Notes: generated by a model not told the origin, from the letters alone. Shown: positions 49,709 through 61,362, numbered from the stretch's first letter. The stretch: DNA of 64,000 bases from Streptomyces noursei (GCF_001646665.1 NZ_LWBU01000179.1:68759-132758); one strand, 5' to 3'. Translations and numbers: made by a program.

Positions 49709-50710
49709 TCACGCCGGGCGGGTGAGCCTGTCGACCAGACGTTCGATCCCGTCGAGAAGGGGTTCCAGGCCGAAGTGGAACAGCGCGTCGAGGTCCAGGT
49801 CGTAACCGTCCTCGAAGGCGGTGAGCGTGCGCGTGAGGGCGGGGTGGCGCCCGGAGGTGAGGAGGTCGCGCATGGCGGCTTCCTGGCCCTCCATCCACTC
49901 GTCCTCCGTGAGGCCGGTGGTGGCCTGGGCCTGCACCTCGCGTTCCAGGTTGACGGCGAGGCCCTGGACGTAGCTGTAGATCAGCAGGTGGATGTCGAAG
50001 CGGGTCCGCGCGTCCGCCCCGCTGCCCTCCAGCGCGGCGAGCATCCCCTCGCCGTGCGCCATGAGGTGCGGCAGCACGAGCGGCCGGCTGATCGGGCCGA
50101 GCTGGGCGACCCACGGGTGCCGGCGGCACACCTCCCATAGGGCGCGGGCACCCGCCTCCACGCGTGACCGCCAGTGCCCGGGCGCGGCCTCGGGGGGCGC
50201 GACCTCGCCGTACGCGGCGTCGGCCATCAGGGCGACCAGCTCGTCCTTGCTGCCGACGTGGCGGTACGGGGACATGGCCGCGACCCCGAGGCGGGCGGCG
50301 ACGCCGCGCATGGACAGGGCGGCCAGCCCCTCGGCGTCGGCGATCTCGATGGCGGCGCGGACGATCCGGGCCCGGGTGAGGTCGGGCTCGGCGGTGTGGC
50401 GGGGCGCGGGCGGCCCGTGGGGCGCCCGGAGCGGTGCGCTCCCGGGGGTCGCCGGCGGGGCGCCGGGGGTCGCGGGCGGCGCGTCCGGTGTCCTGGGCCC
50501 TGCGACGACGGTGCCCACGCGGGGCAGGGCCTCCACCACGCCCTCCAGGCGGAGCGCGGTGAGCGCCTTCGTGGCCGTGGCGAGGGCCACCCCCCACTGG
50601 CGGGCGATCTGCCGGGTGGAGGGCACGCGGTCGCCGGGGCGGAGGTCGCCGTCGGTGACGCGCTGCCGGATGTCGGCGGCGATACGGAGGTAGGGGGACC
50701 GGTCGGCCAT
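49709..50710 (-). CDS. GntR-TetR chimeric transcriptional regulator
   Basis: A 333-residue regulator with two DNA-binding heads. Residues 1-70 are a GntR-type winged helix (YLRIAADIRQRVTDGDLRPGDRVPSTRQIARQWGVALATATKALTALRLEGVV). A Pro/Ala linker follows. Residues about 115-165 are a TetR helix-turn-helix (RARIVRAAIEIADAEGLAALSMRGVAARLGVAAMSPYRHVGSKDELVALM). The rest is a TetR_C-type ligand and dimer domain. It is divergent from a FAD monooxygenase gene across 201 bp that holds an inverted repeat. It probably represses that gene until an aromatic ligand binds; this is inference. Confidence 0.88.
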   Translation of the reverse strand: MADRSPYLRIAADIRQRVTDGDLRPGDRVPSTRQIARQWGVALATATKALTALRLEGVVEALPRVGTVVAGPRTPDAPPATPGAPPATPGSAPLRAPHGPPAPRHTAEPDLTRARIVRAAIEIADAEGLAALSMRGVAARLGVAAMSPYRHVGSKDELVALMADAAYGEVAPPEAAPGHWRSRVEAGARALWEVCRRHPWVAQLGPISRPLVLPHLMAHGEGMLAALEGSGADARTRFDIHLLIYSYVQGLAVNLEREVQAQATTGLTEDEWMEGQEAAMRDLLTSGRHPALTRTLTAFEDGYDLDLDALFHFGLEPLLDGIERLVDRLTRPA

Positions 50711-50748
50711 GCGGTACCGCCTCGATTCTTTTTCCGGCCGGGAGAGCC

Positions 50749-50809
50749 CTGTACTAGGGCAGACCCTAGCAGCGGTCTTGCCGCCGCGTCCGTCTCTGAC
50801 CTAGTACAG
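50749..50809. promoter_or_regulatory. Operator region between the GntR-TetR regulator and the monooxygenase
   Basis: Two inverted 10-bp arms, CTGTACTAGG (50749-50758) and CCTAGTACAG (50800-50809), flank 41 bp. Next to the first arm is a second palindrome, CTAGGG-CAGA-CCCTAG (50754-50769). The arms are good candidates for sites of the divergent regulator and lie where promoters of both genes should be. Confidence 0.7.
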
Positions 50810-50911
50810 GTGGCGCTTTTGCCTGTTTGCCCAGGGTGCGCGTACGCCGTACATTCAGCGGCGTACAGCGTACCGCCACACTCGGCGGACGCCTTTCGGA
50901 GGGAGCTCCCC

Positions 50912-52015
50912 ATGCGGTCCGTCCTCATATCCGGTGCAGGCATCGCCGGATCGGCCCTGGCCTACCTGCTGCGCGCCCGCGGCTTCGCGCCCACCGTCGT
51001 CGAGCGCGCCCCGGACCTGCGCGCCGGCGGCCAGGCGATCGACGTCCGCGGCGTCGCCCTGGACGTGCTCGACCGCATCGGCGTCCTCGAACAGGCCCGC
51101 GAGGTGCGCACCCGGATACGCGGGATGTCGGTCCTGGACGCGGACGGCGCGGAGATCGACCGGTCGACCACGCACGCGCTGAGCAGCGGACGGCTGGACG
51201 GCGACGACATCGAGCTGCTCCGCGACGACCTCGCGCGGCTGCTCTACGACCGGGCGAGCGGGGCCGGAGGCGTGGAGTACGTGTTCGGCGACGGCGTCAC
51301 CGGGCTGAGCGAGGACGCCGACGGGGTGGTCGCGGCCTTCGCGCACGGGCCGTCGCGCCGCTTCGACCTGGTGGTCGGCGCGGACGGCCTGCACTCGACC
51401 GTCCGGCGGCTCGCGTTCGGCCCCGAGGAGGCCTTCGCCCGGCACCTGGGCAGCTACCTGTCGGTGTTCGGCGCGGACAACTTCCTGGGCCTGGACAACT
51501 GGCAGGTGTGGCTGCGCGACGGGGACGCGGGCTTCGGCATCATGCCTGTACGGGACAACCGCGAGCTGAGGATCGCGTTCGGGTTCGAGTCGGGCCCGCT
51601 GGAGCGCACCGCCGACCTGAAGTCCCTGATCGTCGACCGGCTCGCCGCCCTGCGCTGGGAGGGCGACCGGCTGGCGAAGGCCGCGCTGGAGGCGCCGGAC
51701 TTCTACTGCGACGCGATGGCGCAGATCCACATGGACACCTGGTGCCGGGGCCGCACGGTCCTGCTCGGGGACGCCGGGTACTGCCCCTCCCCGCTCTCCG
51801 GCCAGGGCACGAGCCTCGCACTGGTGGGTGCCTGCGTCCTGGCGGACGAGCTGGCGCGGGCGGACGGCCGCCACGGGCCGGCCTTCGCCGCGTACGAGTC
51901 GCGCATGCGGCCCTTCGTCGCCGCGAACCAGGCCCTGGCCACCGAGAACCCCGGCGGCCCGCCGTCGGAGGAGTCCGCCGAGCGCGCGAAGAACGCCATC
52001 ACGCTGGAGGGGTGA
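50912..52015 (+). CDS. FAD-dependent monooxygenase
   Basis: A 367-residue class A flavoprotein hydroxylase. It has the FAD-binding GAGIAGSALAYLLRARG, an Arg-containing GQAIDVRGVALDVLDRIG, the NADPH/FAD motif DLVVGADGLHSTVRRLAF and the second FAD motif LLGDAGYCPSPLSGQGTSLALVGACVLADEL. This is the family of tetracycline, rifampicin and aromatic hydroxylases. The substrate is unknown. ATG 50912 with GGAGG seven bases upstream. Divergent partner: a GntR-TetR regulator, suggesting substrate-induced expression. Confidence 0.9.
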   Translation: MRSVLISGAGIAGSALAYLLRARGFAPTVVERAPDLRAGGQAIDVRGVALDVLDRIGVLEQAREVRTRIRGMSVLDADGAEIDRSTTHALSSGRLDGDDIELLRDDLARLLYDRASGAGGVEYVFGDGVTGLSEDADGVVAAFAHGPSRRFDLVVGADGLHSTVRRLAFGPEEAFARHLGSYLSVFGADNFLGLDNWQVWLRDGDAGFGIMPVRDNRELRIAFGFESGPLERTADLKSLIVDRLAALRWEGDRLAKAALEAPDFYCDAMAQIHMDTWCRGRTVLLGDAGYCPSPLSGQGTSLALVGACVLADELARADGRHGPAFAAYESRMRPFVAANQALATENPGGPPSEESAERAKNAITLEG

Positions 52016-52021
52016 CCACGG

Positions 52022-52037
52022 TAGTCAAACTTGACTA
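52022..52037. promoter_or_regulatory. Palindrome TAGTCAA-AC-TTGACTA before the VOC gene
   Basis: A perfect 7-bp inverted repeat around AC ends 11 bp before the GTG at 52049 and overlaps a -35-like TTGACT. AT-rich palindromes like this are typical targets of MarR- or TetR-type repressors. No such regulator is adjacent. Confidence 0.6.
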
Positions 52038-52048
52038 GAGTGGTTCGG

Positions 52049-52762
52049 GTGAGCGAGAAGACGATCCCGATCCTGCCCTGCCGGACCCTCCAGCCCGTCC
52101 TCGACTTCTACACGGCCCTCGGTTTCGAGGTGACCTTCCAGCAGAAGAGCCCCAACCCCTACGCGGTCGTCGAACGCGGCGGCCTCCAGCTCCAGTTCTT
52201 CGGCATGAAGCAGTACGAGCCCACGGCGTCGTACAGCACCTGCTACGTCCTCACCGACGACGTAGACGGACTCCACGAGGCCTTCCGGGCCGGACTGAAG
52301 GCCGCGTACGGGAAGGTCCCGACCCGGGGGCTGCCCCGCATCGGGGCGGTGTCCGACACGTCCCACGGCATGCGCCAGTTCCTCCTGACCGACCCGGGCG
52401 GCAACTGCCTGCGCGTCGGCCGCCCCACGGGCGCCGAGCAGCACCACCGCCCGGCGCCCCGGGAGACCTTCGCCCGTGCGCTCCACTTCGCCGCGCTGTT
52501 CGCCGACTCCCGGGACGACCCGGCCGGCGCCGCCAAGGTCCTCGACCGGGCCCTGGACCTCGAGGACGAGCACCCCACCCCGGTCCAGCTGGTGCGCCTG
52601 CTCGCCCTCCGCGCCGACGTCGCGAGCCGGCTCGGTGACGACGCCACGGCGGCGTCCGCCCTCGAACGCGCCGAGGCGGTCGGTCTGACCGAGGAGCAGC
52701 GGCGGTCGCTCCGCGACGACCTGCGGCGCCTGGCGGACCTGCGGAGGCAGGTGCCGCGATAG
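52049..52762 (+). CDS. Glyoxalase-fold (VOC) protein with helical-repeat C-terminus
   Basis: A 237-residue cytoplasmic protein. Residues 1-125 form one VOC domain of the bleomycin-resistance type (IPILPCRTLQPVLDFYTALGFEVTF, then NPYAVVERGGLQLQFFGM, then MRQFLLTDPGGNCLRVGRP). Residues about 135-237 are helical and repeat-like (AKVLDRALDLEDEHPTPVQLVRLLALRADVASRLGDDATAASALERA), resembling TPR. This fusion is uncommon for a simple bleomycin-binding protein. GTG 52049 chosen; GTG 52040 is possible. It follows the monooxygenase by 33 bp but has its own palindromic promoter region. Confidence 0.75.
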   Translation: MSEKTIPILPCRTLQPVLDFYTALGFEVTFQQKSPNPYAVVERGGLQLQFFGMKQYEPTASYSTCYVLTDDVDGLHEAFRAGLKAAYGKVPTRGLPRIGAVSDTSHGMRQFLLTDPGGNCLRVGRPTGAEQHHRPAPRETFARALHFAALFADSRDDPAGAAKVLDRALDLEDEHPTPVQLVRLLALRADVASRLGDDATAASALERAEAVGLTEEQRRSLRDDLRRLADLRRQVPR

Positions 52763-52913
52763 GCGGGGGGACACGGGCGAATGGGCGCCTTTCGGCCGTG
52801 CACGTCGACCGGATCATGCCTGCCGGAGGGTCACAGCGGCACATATGATCATTTGATCCATTGATCCACGGGGCGCACCCCAGAGATCCACCATCACCCG
52901 GAGTGTCCGCCCC

Positions 52914-53735
52914 ATGCGTCGTGCATTGCCCTTCTCCTGTGCCACCGCCTGCCTGGCCCTGACGATCGCCGGATGCGGCGCCGGCGAGGGCTCCGGCCCG
53001 GCCGGCGCAAAGACCACGCCGTCCACGCCGTCCGCGCCGTCCGCGACGTCCCAGCACGGAGCCACGGTGAGGGCCGCCGTCGCGGCCACCAGCCGCACCA
53101 GTGCCCGTATGACGCAGAAGCACCGGCTCGACGGCAGCGCGTCACAGGGCACCATCGACATCACGGGCAGCGGAGACTTCGATTTCGCGAAGGACCGGGG
53201 CAGCATCACCGTCGCCCTCGGCGGGACGGCGACCTTCCAGGAGGTCTTCGCCGACGGCAAGGTCTACATACGGGGCGGCGCCACCGGCGTCGAGGAGCGC
53301 GACTGGTACATCTCCGACCGCGACCGGTCCCCCGCCCGCCACCTGCTGCGAGCGCCCGCGAACGACCCCGAGTACACCCTGCGCCAGGCCGGCATGGCCG
53401 AGGACTTCGTACGGGCCGGCGAGGAGGAACTGGGCGGCGCACCCGTCGTCCGCTACCGGGGCGCCCTCCCCCACGAAGCCCTCACCCTGCGCATGGAGAA
53501 GGAGACCAAGGACAAGCTCGAAGAGATGCGCCAGGGCCTGGGCGGTCGCATACCCGTGGACGTCGACGTGTGGGTGGACGCCCGGGGCCGCGCCGTGCAG
53601 ACGCGACTCGCCTTCGACGTGGCGGGGGTCAAGTCGGTGAACACCGTGACCTTCACCGAGCTGGGCAAGGCCGTGAAGGTCGACGTCCCGCAAGGGGAGG
53701 TCGTCGACGCCCCCGCGCCGCCGGAGGCCGGCTGA
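52914..53735 (+). CDS. Secreted lipoprotein, LppX/LprG-like fold suspected
   Basis: A 273-residue lipoprotein. The signal sequence ends in lipobox TIAGC (Cys21). After a Thr/Ser/Pro linker, the pattern of short strands GTIDITGSGDFDF, GSITVALGGTATFQEVFADGKVYIRGG and LPHEALTLRMEKETKDKLEEM, then VDVDVWVDARGRAVQTRLAF, resembles the LppX/LprG family of actinobacterial lipid-binding lipoproteins. This is inferred from pattern, not from a signature motif. The 150 bp upstream are gene-free and hold two tandem TTGATCCA octamers (52853-52868). Confidence 0.75.
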   Translation: MRRALPFSCATACLALTIAGCGAGEGSGPAGAKTTPSTPSAPSATSQHGATVRAAVAATSRTSARMTQKHRLDGSASQGTIDITGSGDFDFAKDRGSITVALGGTATFQEVFADGKVYIRGGATGVEERDWYISDRDRSPARHLLRAPANDPEYTLRQAGMAEDFVRAGEEELGGAPVVRYRGALPHEALTLRMEKETKDKLEEMRQGLGGRIPVDVDVWVDARGRAVQTRLAFDVAGVKSVNTVTFTELGKAVKVDVPQGEVVDAPAPPEAG

Positions 53736-53898
53736 CCCGCCGGCGACCCGGCGGCCCCGGGGCCCGCGCACGGGTCACCTCCCCAGCATCATCCGATCAG
53801 GTGGCGCATACACGACCGGCATATGCCGAACCCGCTCGCTCCCTACCGTCCGAGGCATTGCGGGCGTGCGCCCGGCCGCACAACTGTGGAGGCAACTC

Positions 53899-54144
53899 AT
53901 GGCCGTCGACCTGTCGTTCTACAAGTCCCCCATCTCCGAGGAGATCCGGGACGAGGGCCGTGCCGAAGGCCGTGCCGAGGGGCGGGCGGACGCGCTTCTG
54001 ATCGTCCCGGAGCAGCGCGGCGTCGCCGTCCCCGACGAGGCCCGCGACCGCATCACTCGGTGCGGGGACCCGGAGCAGCTGCGCCGATGGCTCGCCCGGG
54101 CCGTCACCGCCGCGTCCGTCGAGGACGTCTTCGTCGAGCCGTAG
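53899..54144 (+). CDS. Small charged protein with EGRAEGRA repeat
   Basis: An 81-residue protein: MAVDLSFYKSPISEEIRDEGRAEGRAEGRADALLIVPEQRGVAVPDEARDRI in order, ending with a helical tail (PEQLRRWLARAVTAASVEDVFVEP). The EGRAEGRA repeat followed by LL-x-VLExRG-x-x-VPDxxRxRI is a recurring streptomycete pattern, also found at the end of longer transposase-like Rpn-family proteins. This may be a stand-alone tail domain or a remnant. GGAGG lies seven bases before ATG 53899. Function unknown. Confidence 0.65.
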   Translation: MAVDLSFYKSPISEEIRDEGRAEGRAEGRADALLIVPEQRGVAVPDEARDRITRCGDPEQLRRWLARAVTAASVEDVFVEP

Positions 54145-54274
54145 TGCCTCCTGTGCGCGTCGCCCGCGTGGCCGGCCGCTGAACGGCGTGCGGCGTCAGG
54201 GCAACCCGATGACCCGATTCTCCGTCTGACCGACCGCAGGACGCGGGCGGTCGCACACACGGGGGAATCGGGAC

Positions 54275-56359
54275 GTGGACCACATACGGGGGGCAGGGCC
54301 GCGCCCTGCCGTGTTTCGGCGGCGGGGCCTCCTGGCCTCCGCCGCGGCCGTGGCACTGGCGGCCGGTACCGGGTGCTCGGTGCCGGCGCCCCGGCGCGGC
54401 GGGCCCACCGCGGACCCCGCGCCGGGGATTCCGATCAGCAGCTCCGGGCGCGCGCAGCTGATGCAGATCGCGGCGCACCCGGACGACGACCTGTACTTCA
54501 TGAACCCGGACAGCCAGCGCATGGTCGACGCCGGGGTGCCGCTCGTCTCCCTGTACGTCACGGCCGGCGAGCACGACGGCCGGAACCACATACCCGGGCG
54601 CAAGGACACCCCCGCCGACAAGGCGGCCTACTCCTCCGCCCGCCACCAGGGCCTCCGCCAGGCGTACGCCACCATGCTCGGCCTCGACAAGTTCGCCGCC
54701 TGGGAGACGGGTGTCATCACCCTCCGCGGTGATCGCCGCGCCGAGATCAACACCCTCACCAACGGCGGCCGCCGCGTCGAGCTGATCTTCCTCAACCTCT
54801 CCATGCACGCCCCGCGCCGCTGGATGGCCCTCCCGAGCCTGTGGAAGGACCGGGCGCTGGGGCTGCGCACCGTGGTGGCCGACGACTCCCCCGTACGCAG
54901 AGCCGACACGTACGACTACGACGCCCTCGTCGACGTCCTCGTCGGGCTCATGGAGCGCTACCGCCCGACCGTCATCCACACCCTGGACCCGGACCCCGAC
55001 ATCCAGCACAGCGACGAGCGGACCCGCAGGAAGGACTCGGAGCAGCCGGGGTACTCCGATCACGCCGACCACACCGCCGTCGCGTCCTTCTCCTGGGCCG
55101 CCATGGTCCGCTGGGTGGCCGACGCGACGAAGGACGGCGGCGCGGTGCCCGCCTTCGTGGCGACGTCGTTCCGGGGGTACTACAACCGGCACTGGCCCAA
55201 GAACCTCCCGGGGCCGGTGCTCAAGGAGAAGGCCGCGCACCTCGTGCCGTACGGCGGCGACCCGTCATGGAGCTGCGGCAACAGCGGGGGGTGCGGCGAC
55301 TACAACGTCGGCGGCACCCGGCCGCTCACCAACAAGAAGGGGTGGGTACGGGCCACCCACCACCGCTATCCGGGCGCCGGCCCGGTCGTGGCCACCGAGC
55401 CCGACGGGCGGCTGGCCGTCTTCGGTGTGCTGGGCCTGCGCGCCGTCCGCTGGCGCGAGACGGAGCCCGGCAGCGGACAGTGGGGCGAGCCGGACGACCT
55501 GGGCGGCGGACCGCTGGCACCGGGGCTCGGCGGGGTGACCCTGCCGGACGGCCGGCAGCTGCTGTTCGGGCTCCGGTTCGCGGCGCTCGGCGGGCACGGC
55601 GGGCCGAACAAGCGGGAGGTCGTGCTGCTGGAGCAGCGGGAGGCGGGCGGGCCGTTCCGCGCCTGGACCGGGCTGGGCAATCCGGAGCGCGGCGACGACC
55701 GGGGGCGCCGGCTGGGCGTCCCGGTGGCGGTGGCCGACCGCGAGGGCCGCGTCCACCTCTTCGTACGCAACGCGGACAAGGGCGTCAGCGGCCGGGTCCG
55801 GCAGGCCGGCGGCGCGTGGGGGCCCTGGCGGGACCTGGGCGGGGCCGAGGTGCAGGACGGGCTGTCCGCGGCGGTGGACGGCACCGGCCGGGTGCATCTG
55901 TTCGCGGCGGGCCGCGAGGGCGTCCACCACTGGGCGCAGGACGCGCCCGGCGCCCCGGTCGCCTTCCGCGCCGGTACGTCCCTGCCCGTCGCCGGCGGCC
56001 CGCCGGCGGTCAGCGCCGCGCCCGACGGCGGCCTGGTGCTCCACTACCGCGCGCCCACCCGCAAGGAGCTGACGGCGGTACGCCCCGACGGCACCCCCCT
56101 GCCCGGGGCCGCCCTCGACGGGTACGGCCCCGTCACCGCGGCGGCCACCCCCCGGGGCCCCGTGCTCCTCGGCAGGGACCTGCGGGGCCGGATCCAGGTC
56201 CGCACCGCGGAGGGCCGCCTGGCGACCCGTACGCAAGGCGCCGTCGCGCTGGGGTCGGCCACGCTCCACAGGAGCGGGACGCTCGGGGTCATCGCCGTCG
56301 GCGTGGGCGCGGACGCCCGGCCGTGGACCTGGACCCCGGAGCCCCGCACCCGGAGCTGA
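54275..56359 (+). CDS. Exported PIG-L family deacetylase with beta-propeller-like C-terminus
   Basis: A 694-residue protein. A twin-Arg signal (FRRRGLLASAAAVALAAGTGC) with a lipobox-like Cys34 suggests Tat export and lipidation. The PIG-L zinc domain (about 60-330) has AAHPDDDLYF (H68, D70, D71), YVTAGEHDGRN and SDHADHTAVAS. From about 350 onward there are repeated strand units (DGRLAVFGVLGLRAVRWRE; DREGRVHLFVRNADKG; DGTGRVHLFAAGREGVHHW), as in a lectin-like propeller. It likely removes N-acetyl groups from an external glycan or cell-wall compound. GTG start at 54275. It converges on tuf. Confidence 0.85.
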   Translation: MDHIRGAGPRPAVFRRRGLLASAAAVALAAGTGCSVPAPRRGGPTADPAPGIPISSSGRAQLMQIAAHPDDDLYFMNPDSQRMVDAGVPLVSLYVTAGEHDGRNHIPGRKDTPADKAAYSSARHQGLRQAYATMLGLDKFAAWETGVITLRGDRRAEINTLTNGGRRVELIFLNLSMHAPRRWMALPSLWKDRALGLRTVVADDSPVRRADTYDYDALVDVLVGLMERYRPTVIHTLDPDPDIQHSDERTRRKDSEQPGYSDHADHTAVASFSWAAMVRWVADATKDGGAVPAFVATSFRGYYNRHWPKNLPGPVLKEKAAHLVPYGGDPSWSCGNSGGCGDYNVGGTRPLTNKKGWVRATHHRYPGAGPVVATEPDGRLAVFGVLGLRAVRWRETEPGSGQWGEPDDLGGGPLAPGLGGVTLPDGRQLLFGLRFAALGGHGGPNKREVVLLEQREAGGPFRAWTGLGNPERGDDRGRRLGVPVAVADREGRVHLFVRNADKGVSGRVRQAGGAWGPWRDLGGAEVQDGLSAAVDGTGRVHLFAAGREGVHHWAQDAPGAPVAFRAGTSLPVAGGPPAVSAAPDGGLVLHYRAPTRKELTAVRPDGTPLPGAALDGYGPVTAAATPRGPVLLGRDLRGRIQVRTAEGRLATRTQGAVALGSATLHRSGTLGVIAVGVGADARPWTWTPEPRTRS

Positions 56360-56385
56360 GCGCGCGCCCCCGCTGCCGCGACGCG

Positions 56386-56418
56386 AAGGGCCCCGCACCG
56401 TGACGGTGCGGGGCCCTT
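56386..56418. terminator. Bidirectional terminator between the PIG-L gene and tuf
   Basis: A perfect 15-bp stem (56386-56400 with 56404-56418) with a TGA triloop, flanked by AA and TT pairs, lies between convergent genes. It would end the str operon on the minus strand. Confidence 0.88.
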
Positions 56419-56457
56419 CTTGCAGCTCGGTGACGAGCCACCAGGTCGGATCAGGAA

Positions 56458-57651
<1,194 letters not shown>

Positions 57652-57747
57652 TGGGGTCCTCCTGAGAGTGGTTCTGGTACGCCTTACTCATCGGCGCCAG
57701 GTGATCTTTGCTGGGTGGCCACCCGCCGGGGCACCTGCCTCGGGTTG

Positions 57748-57763
57748 CGGGGCCGAAGCCCCG
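57748..57763 (-). promoter_or_regulatory. fusA-tuf intergenic hairpin with UUCG loop
   Basis: In the mRNA sense the 6-bp stem CGGGGC-TTCG-GCCCCG has a UUCG tetraloop, an unusually stable RNA structure. It lies 39 nt after the fusA stop, about 97 nt before tuf, and may mark processing or partial termination. A TTGACA box lies just before it, but I see no good -10 for a tuf promoter. Confidence 0.5.
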
Positions 57764-57801
57764 GCGGATGGTGTCAAGCCTAAAGCGTGAAACCGGGAGA
57801 G

Positions 57802-59928
<2,127 letters not shown>

Positions 59929-59966
59929 AAGGCTTCAGTCTTCTCTCGGTCTCGATGTGGGTGCGA

Positions 59967-60437
59967 CTACCAGCGGTAGTGCGCGAAGGCCTTGTTGGAC
60001 TCGGCCATCTTGTGCGTGTCCTCACGCTTCTTGACCGAAGCACCGAGGCCGTTGGAGGCGTCGAGGAGCTCGTTCATGAGGCGCTCGGTCATGGTCTTCT
60101 CGCGACGGGCGCGGGAGTAACCCACGAGCCAGCGGAGCGCGAGCGTGGAGGCGCGACCGGGCTTGACCTCGATCGGCACCTGGTAGGTGGCGCCACCGAC
60201 ACGGCGGGACTTGACCTCGAGGGACGGCTTGACGTTCTCGAGAGCGCGCTTCAGCGTGATGACCGGGTCGTTGCCGGTCTTCTCGCGGAGGCCTTCCATG
60301 GCGCCGTACACGATCCGCTCGGCGGTGGAGCGCTTGCCGTTCAGCAGGATCTTGTTGATGAGCGAGGTCACCAGAGGAGAGCCGTAGACCGGGTCGATGA
60401 TGACCGGGCGCTTCGGGGCGGGGCCCTTACGAGGCAT
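59967..60437 (-). CDS. rpsG: 30S ribosomal protein S7
   Basis: A 156-residue primary assembly protein of the 30S head. It begins MPRKGPAPKRPVIIDPVYGSPLVTSLINKILLNGKRSTAE (S7 signature region) and includes VGGATYQVPIEVKPGRASTLALRWLV. Normal length. It starts 2 bp after rpsL and in E. coli represses its own operon. Confidence 0.98.
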   Translation of the reverse strand: MPRKGPAPKRPVIIDPVYGSPLVTSLINKILLNGKRSTAERIVYGAMEGLREKTGNDPVITLKRALENVKPSLEVKSRRVGGATYQVPIEVKPGRASTLALRWLVGYSRARREKTMTERLMNELLDASNGLGASVKKREDTHKMAESNKAFAHYRW

Positions 60438-60439
60438 TC

Positions 60440-60811
60440 TTACTTCTCCTTCTTGGCGCCGTAGCGGCTGCGGGCCTGCTTGCGGTTCTTGACACCCTGG
60501 GTGTCGAGCGAGCCGCGGATGATCTTGTAGCGAACACCCGGCAGGTCCTTCACACGGCCACCACGCACGAGCACGATGGAGTGCTCCTGCAGGTTGTGTC
60601 CCTCACCCGGGATGTAAGCGGTGACCTCGATCCCGCTGGTCAGACGCACACGCGCGACCTTACGCAGGGCCGAGTTCGGCTTCTTCGGGGTGGTCGTGAA
60701 CACACGCGTGCAGACGCCGCGGCGCTGAGGGGAACCCTCGAGTGCGGGCGTCTTGTTCTTCTCGACCTTGTCCTGCCGGCCCTTCCGGACCAGCTGCTGG
60801 ATCGTAGGCAC
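60440..60811 (-). CDS. rpsL: 30S ribosomal protein S12
   Basis: A 123-residue decoding-centre protein. The conserved loops are TTTPKKPNSALRKVARVRL and LVRGGRVKDLPGVRYKIIRG. Lys43 and Lys88, the usual sites of streptomycin-resistance changes, are both lysine, so this allele looks wild type. The GTG at 60811 has GGAGAA upstream. First gene of the str operon. Confidence 0.98.
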   Translation of the reverse strand: MPTIQQLVRKGRQDKVEKNKTPALEGSPQRRGVCTRVFTTTPKKPNSALRKVARVRLTSGIEVTAYIPGEGHNLQEHSIVLVRGGRVKDLPGVRYKIIRGSLDTQGVKNRKQARSRYGAKKEK

Positions 60812-61355
60812 TACTTCTCCGGTTTCTGTGTGCCGTGTAGTAAAGCTAACCTGGAACGTCGCCGACCCACGCGGTCGGGTGTGTCGAATACCGCGAACGC
60901 CCACTGCCACGTGGAAACGAGCGCGGATTGCGGTGGCCGATGCTCGACTCGCCATGCGGTTGAGGACACGCACACGAGCCCAGGCACACCCCAGGCACAA
61001 GGTCTGAGCGTACCTACCGCATGGACTTCGGTCAAAACAAATGCGGACGGCAGCGACACGCCGGGCGCGCCCGAGCAGGCGCCGGGAGCCCCGTGGACGG
61101 TCGGACACGGGGATACCGCCTGATCAGCCGGATGCCTCCGTGATCTTTCCCCGCTCGGTGGCGGCGCCCGGGCCGGCGCCCCCGCGGCACGTACCGGCCC
61201 GGCCCCGCTCCGGGGCCGCCCCGCCGTCAGGACCGGCCAGGACGCCGCCAGGACCGGCCAGGAGAACGCCGGAGGGGGCCCGGGGTGGGCCGGAGGGTGT
61301 CCGCGGCCCGGCCGCCCCGCCGCCGGCCCGGAGGAGGCCCTCCCGCCGCTCACGC
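60812..61355 (-). promoter_or_regulatory. str operon promoter and leader; rpoC-rpsL gap
   Basis: Gene-free. On the minus strand a strong promoter reads TTGACC (61030-61035), spacer 17 bp, TACGCT (61007-61012), giving a start near 61000 and a leader of about 190 nt. A hairpin at 60862-60886 in this leader nearly repeats one in the S10 leader. From 61040 to 61355 I see only low-complexity GC-rich sequence with many GGCC-type motifs and no convincing gene; open frames there are by-products of GC bias. Confidence 0.7.
60862..60886 (-). promoter_or_regulatory. Leader hairpin shared by S10 and str operons (copy 2)
   Basis: A 25-nt element with stem CCGACC/GGTCGG and loop CACGC, 24 of 25 bases identical to 48054-48078. 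It lies 50 nt before the rpsL GTG and about 115 nt after the predicted transcription start. Confidence 0.6.
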
Positions 61356-61362
61356 ACGCCGA

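Noticed and set aside
60440..60811. Streptomycin-resistance allele of rpsL
   Set aside because: Both diagnostic positions, 43 and 88, are lysine as in wild type.
61040..61355. Small genes in the rpsL-rpoC gap
   Set aside because: Open frames there are rich in Arg/Pro/Ala in every frame, lack ribosome sites, and run across terminator and promoter sequence.
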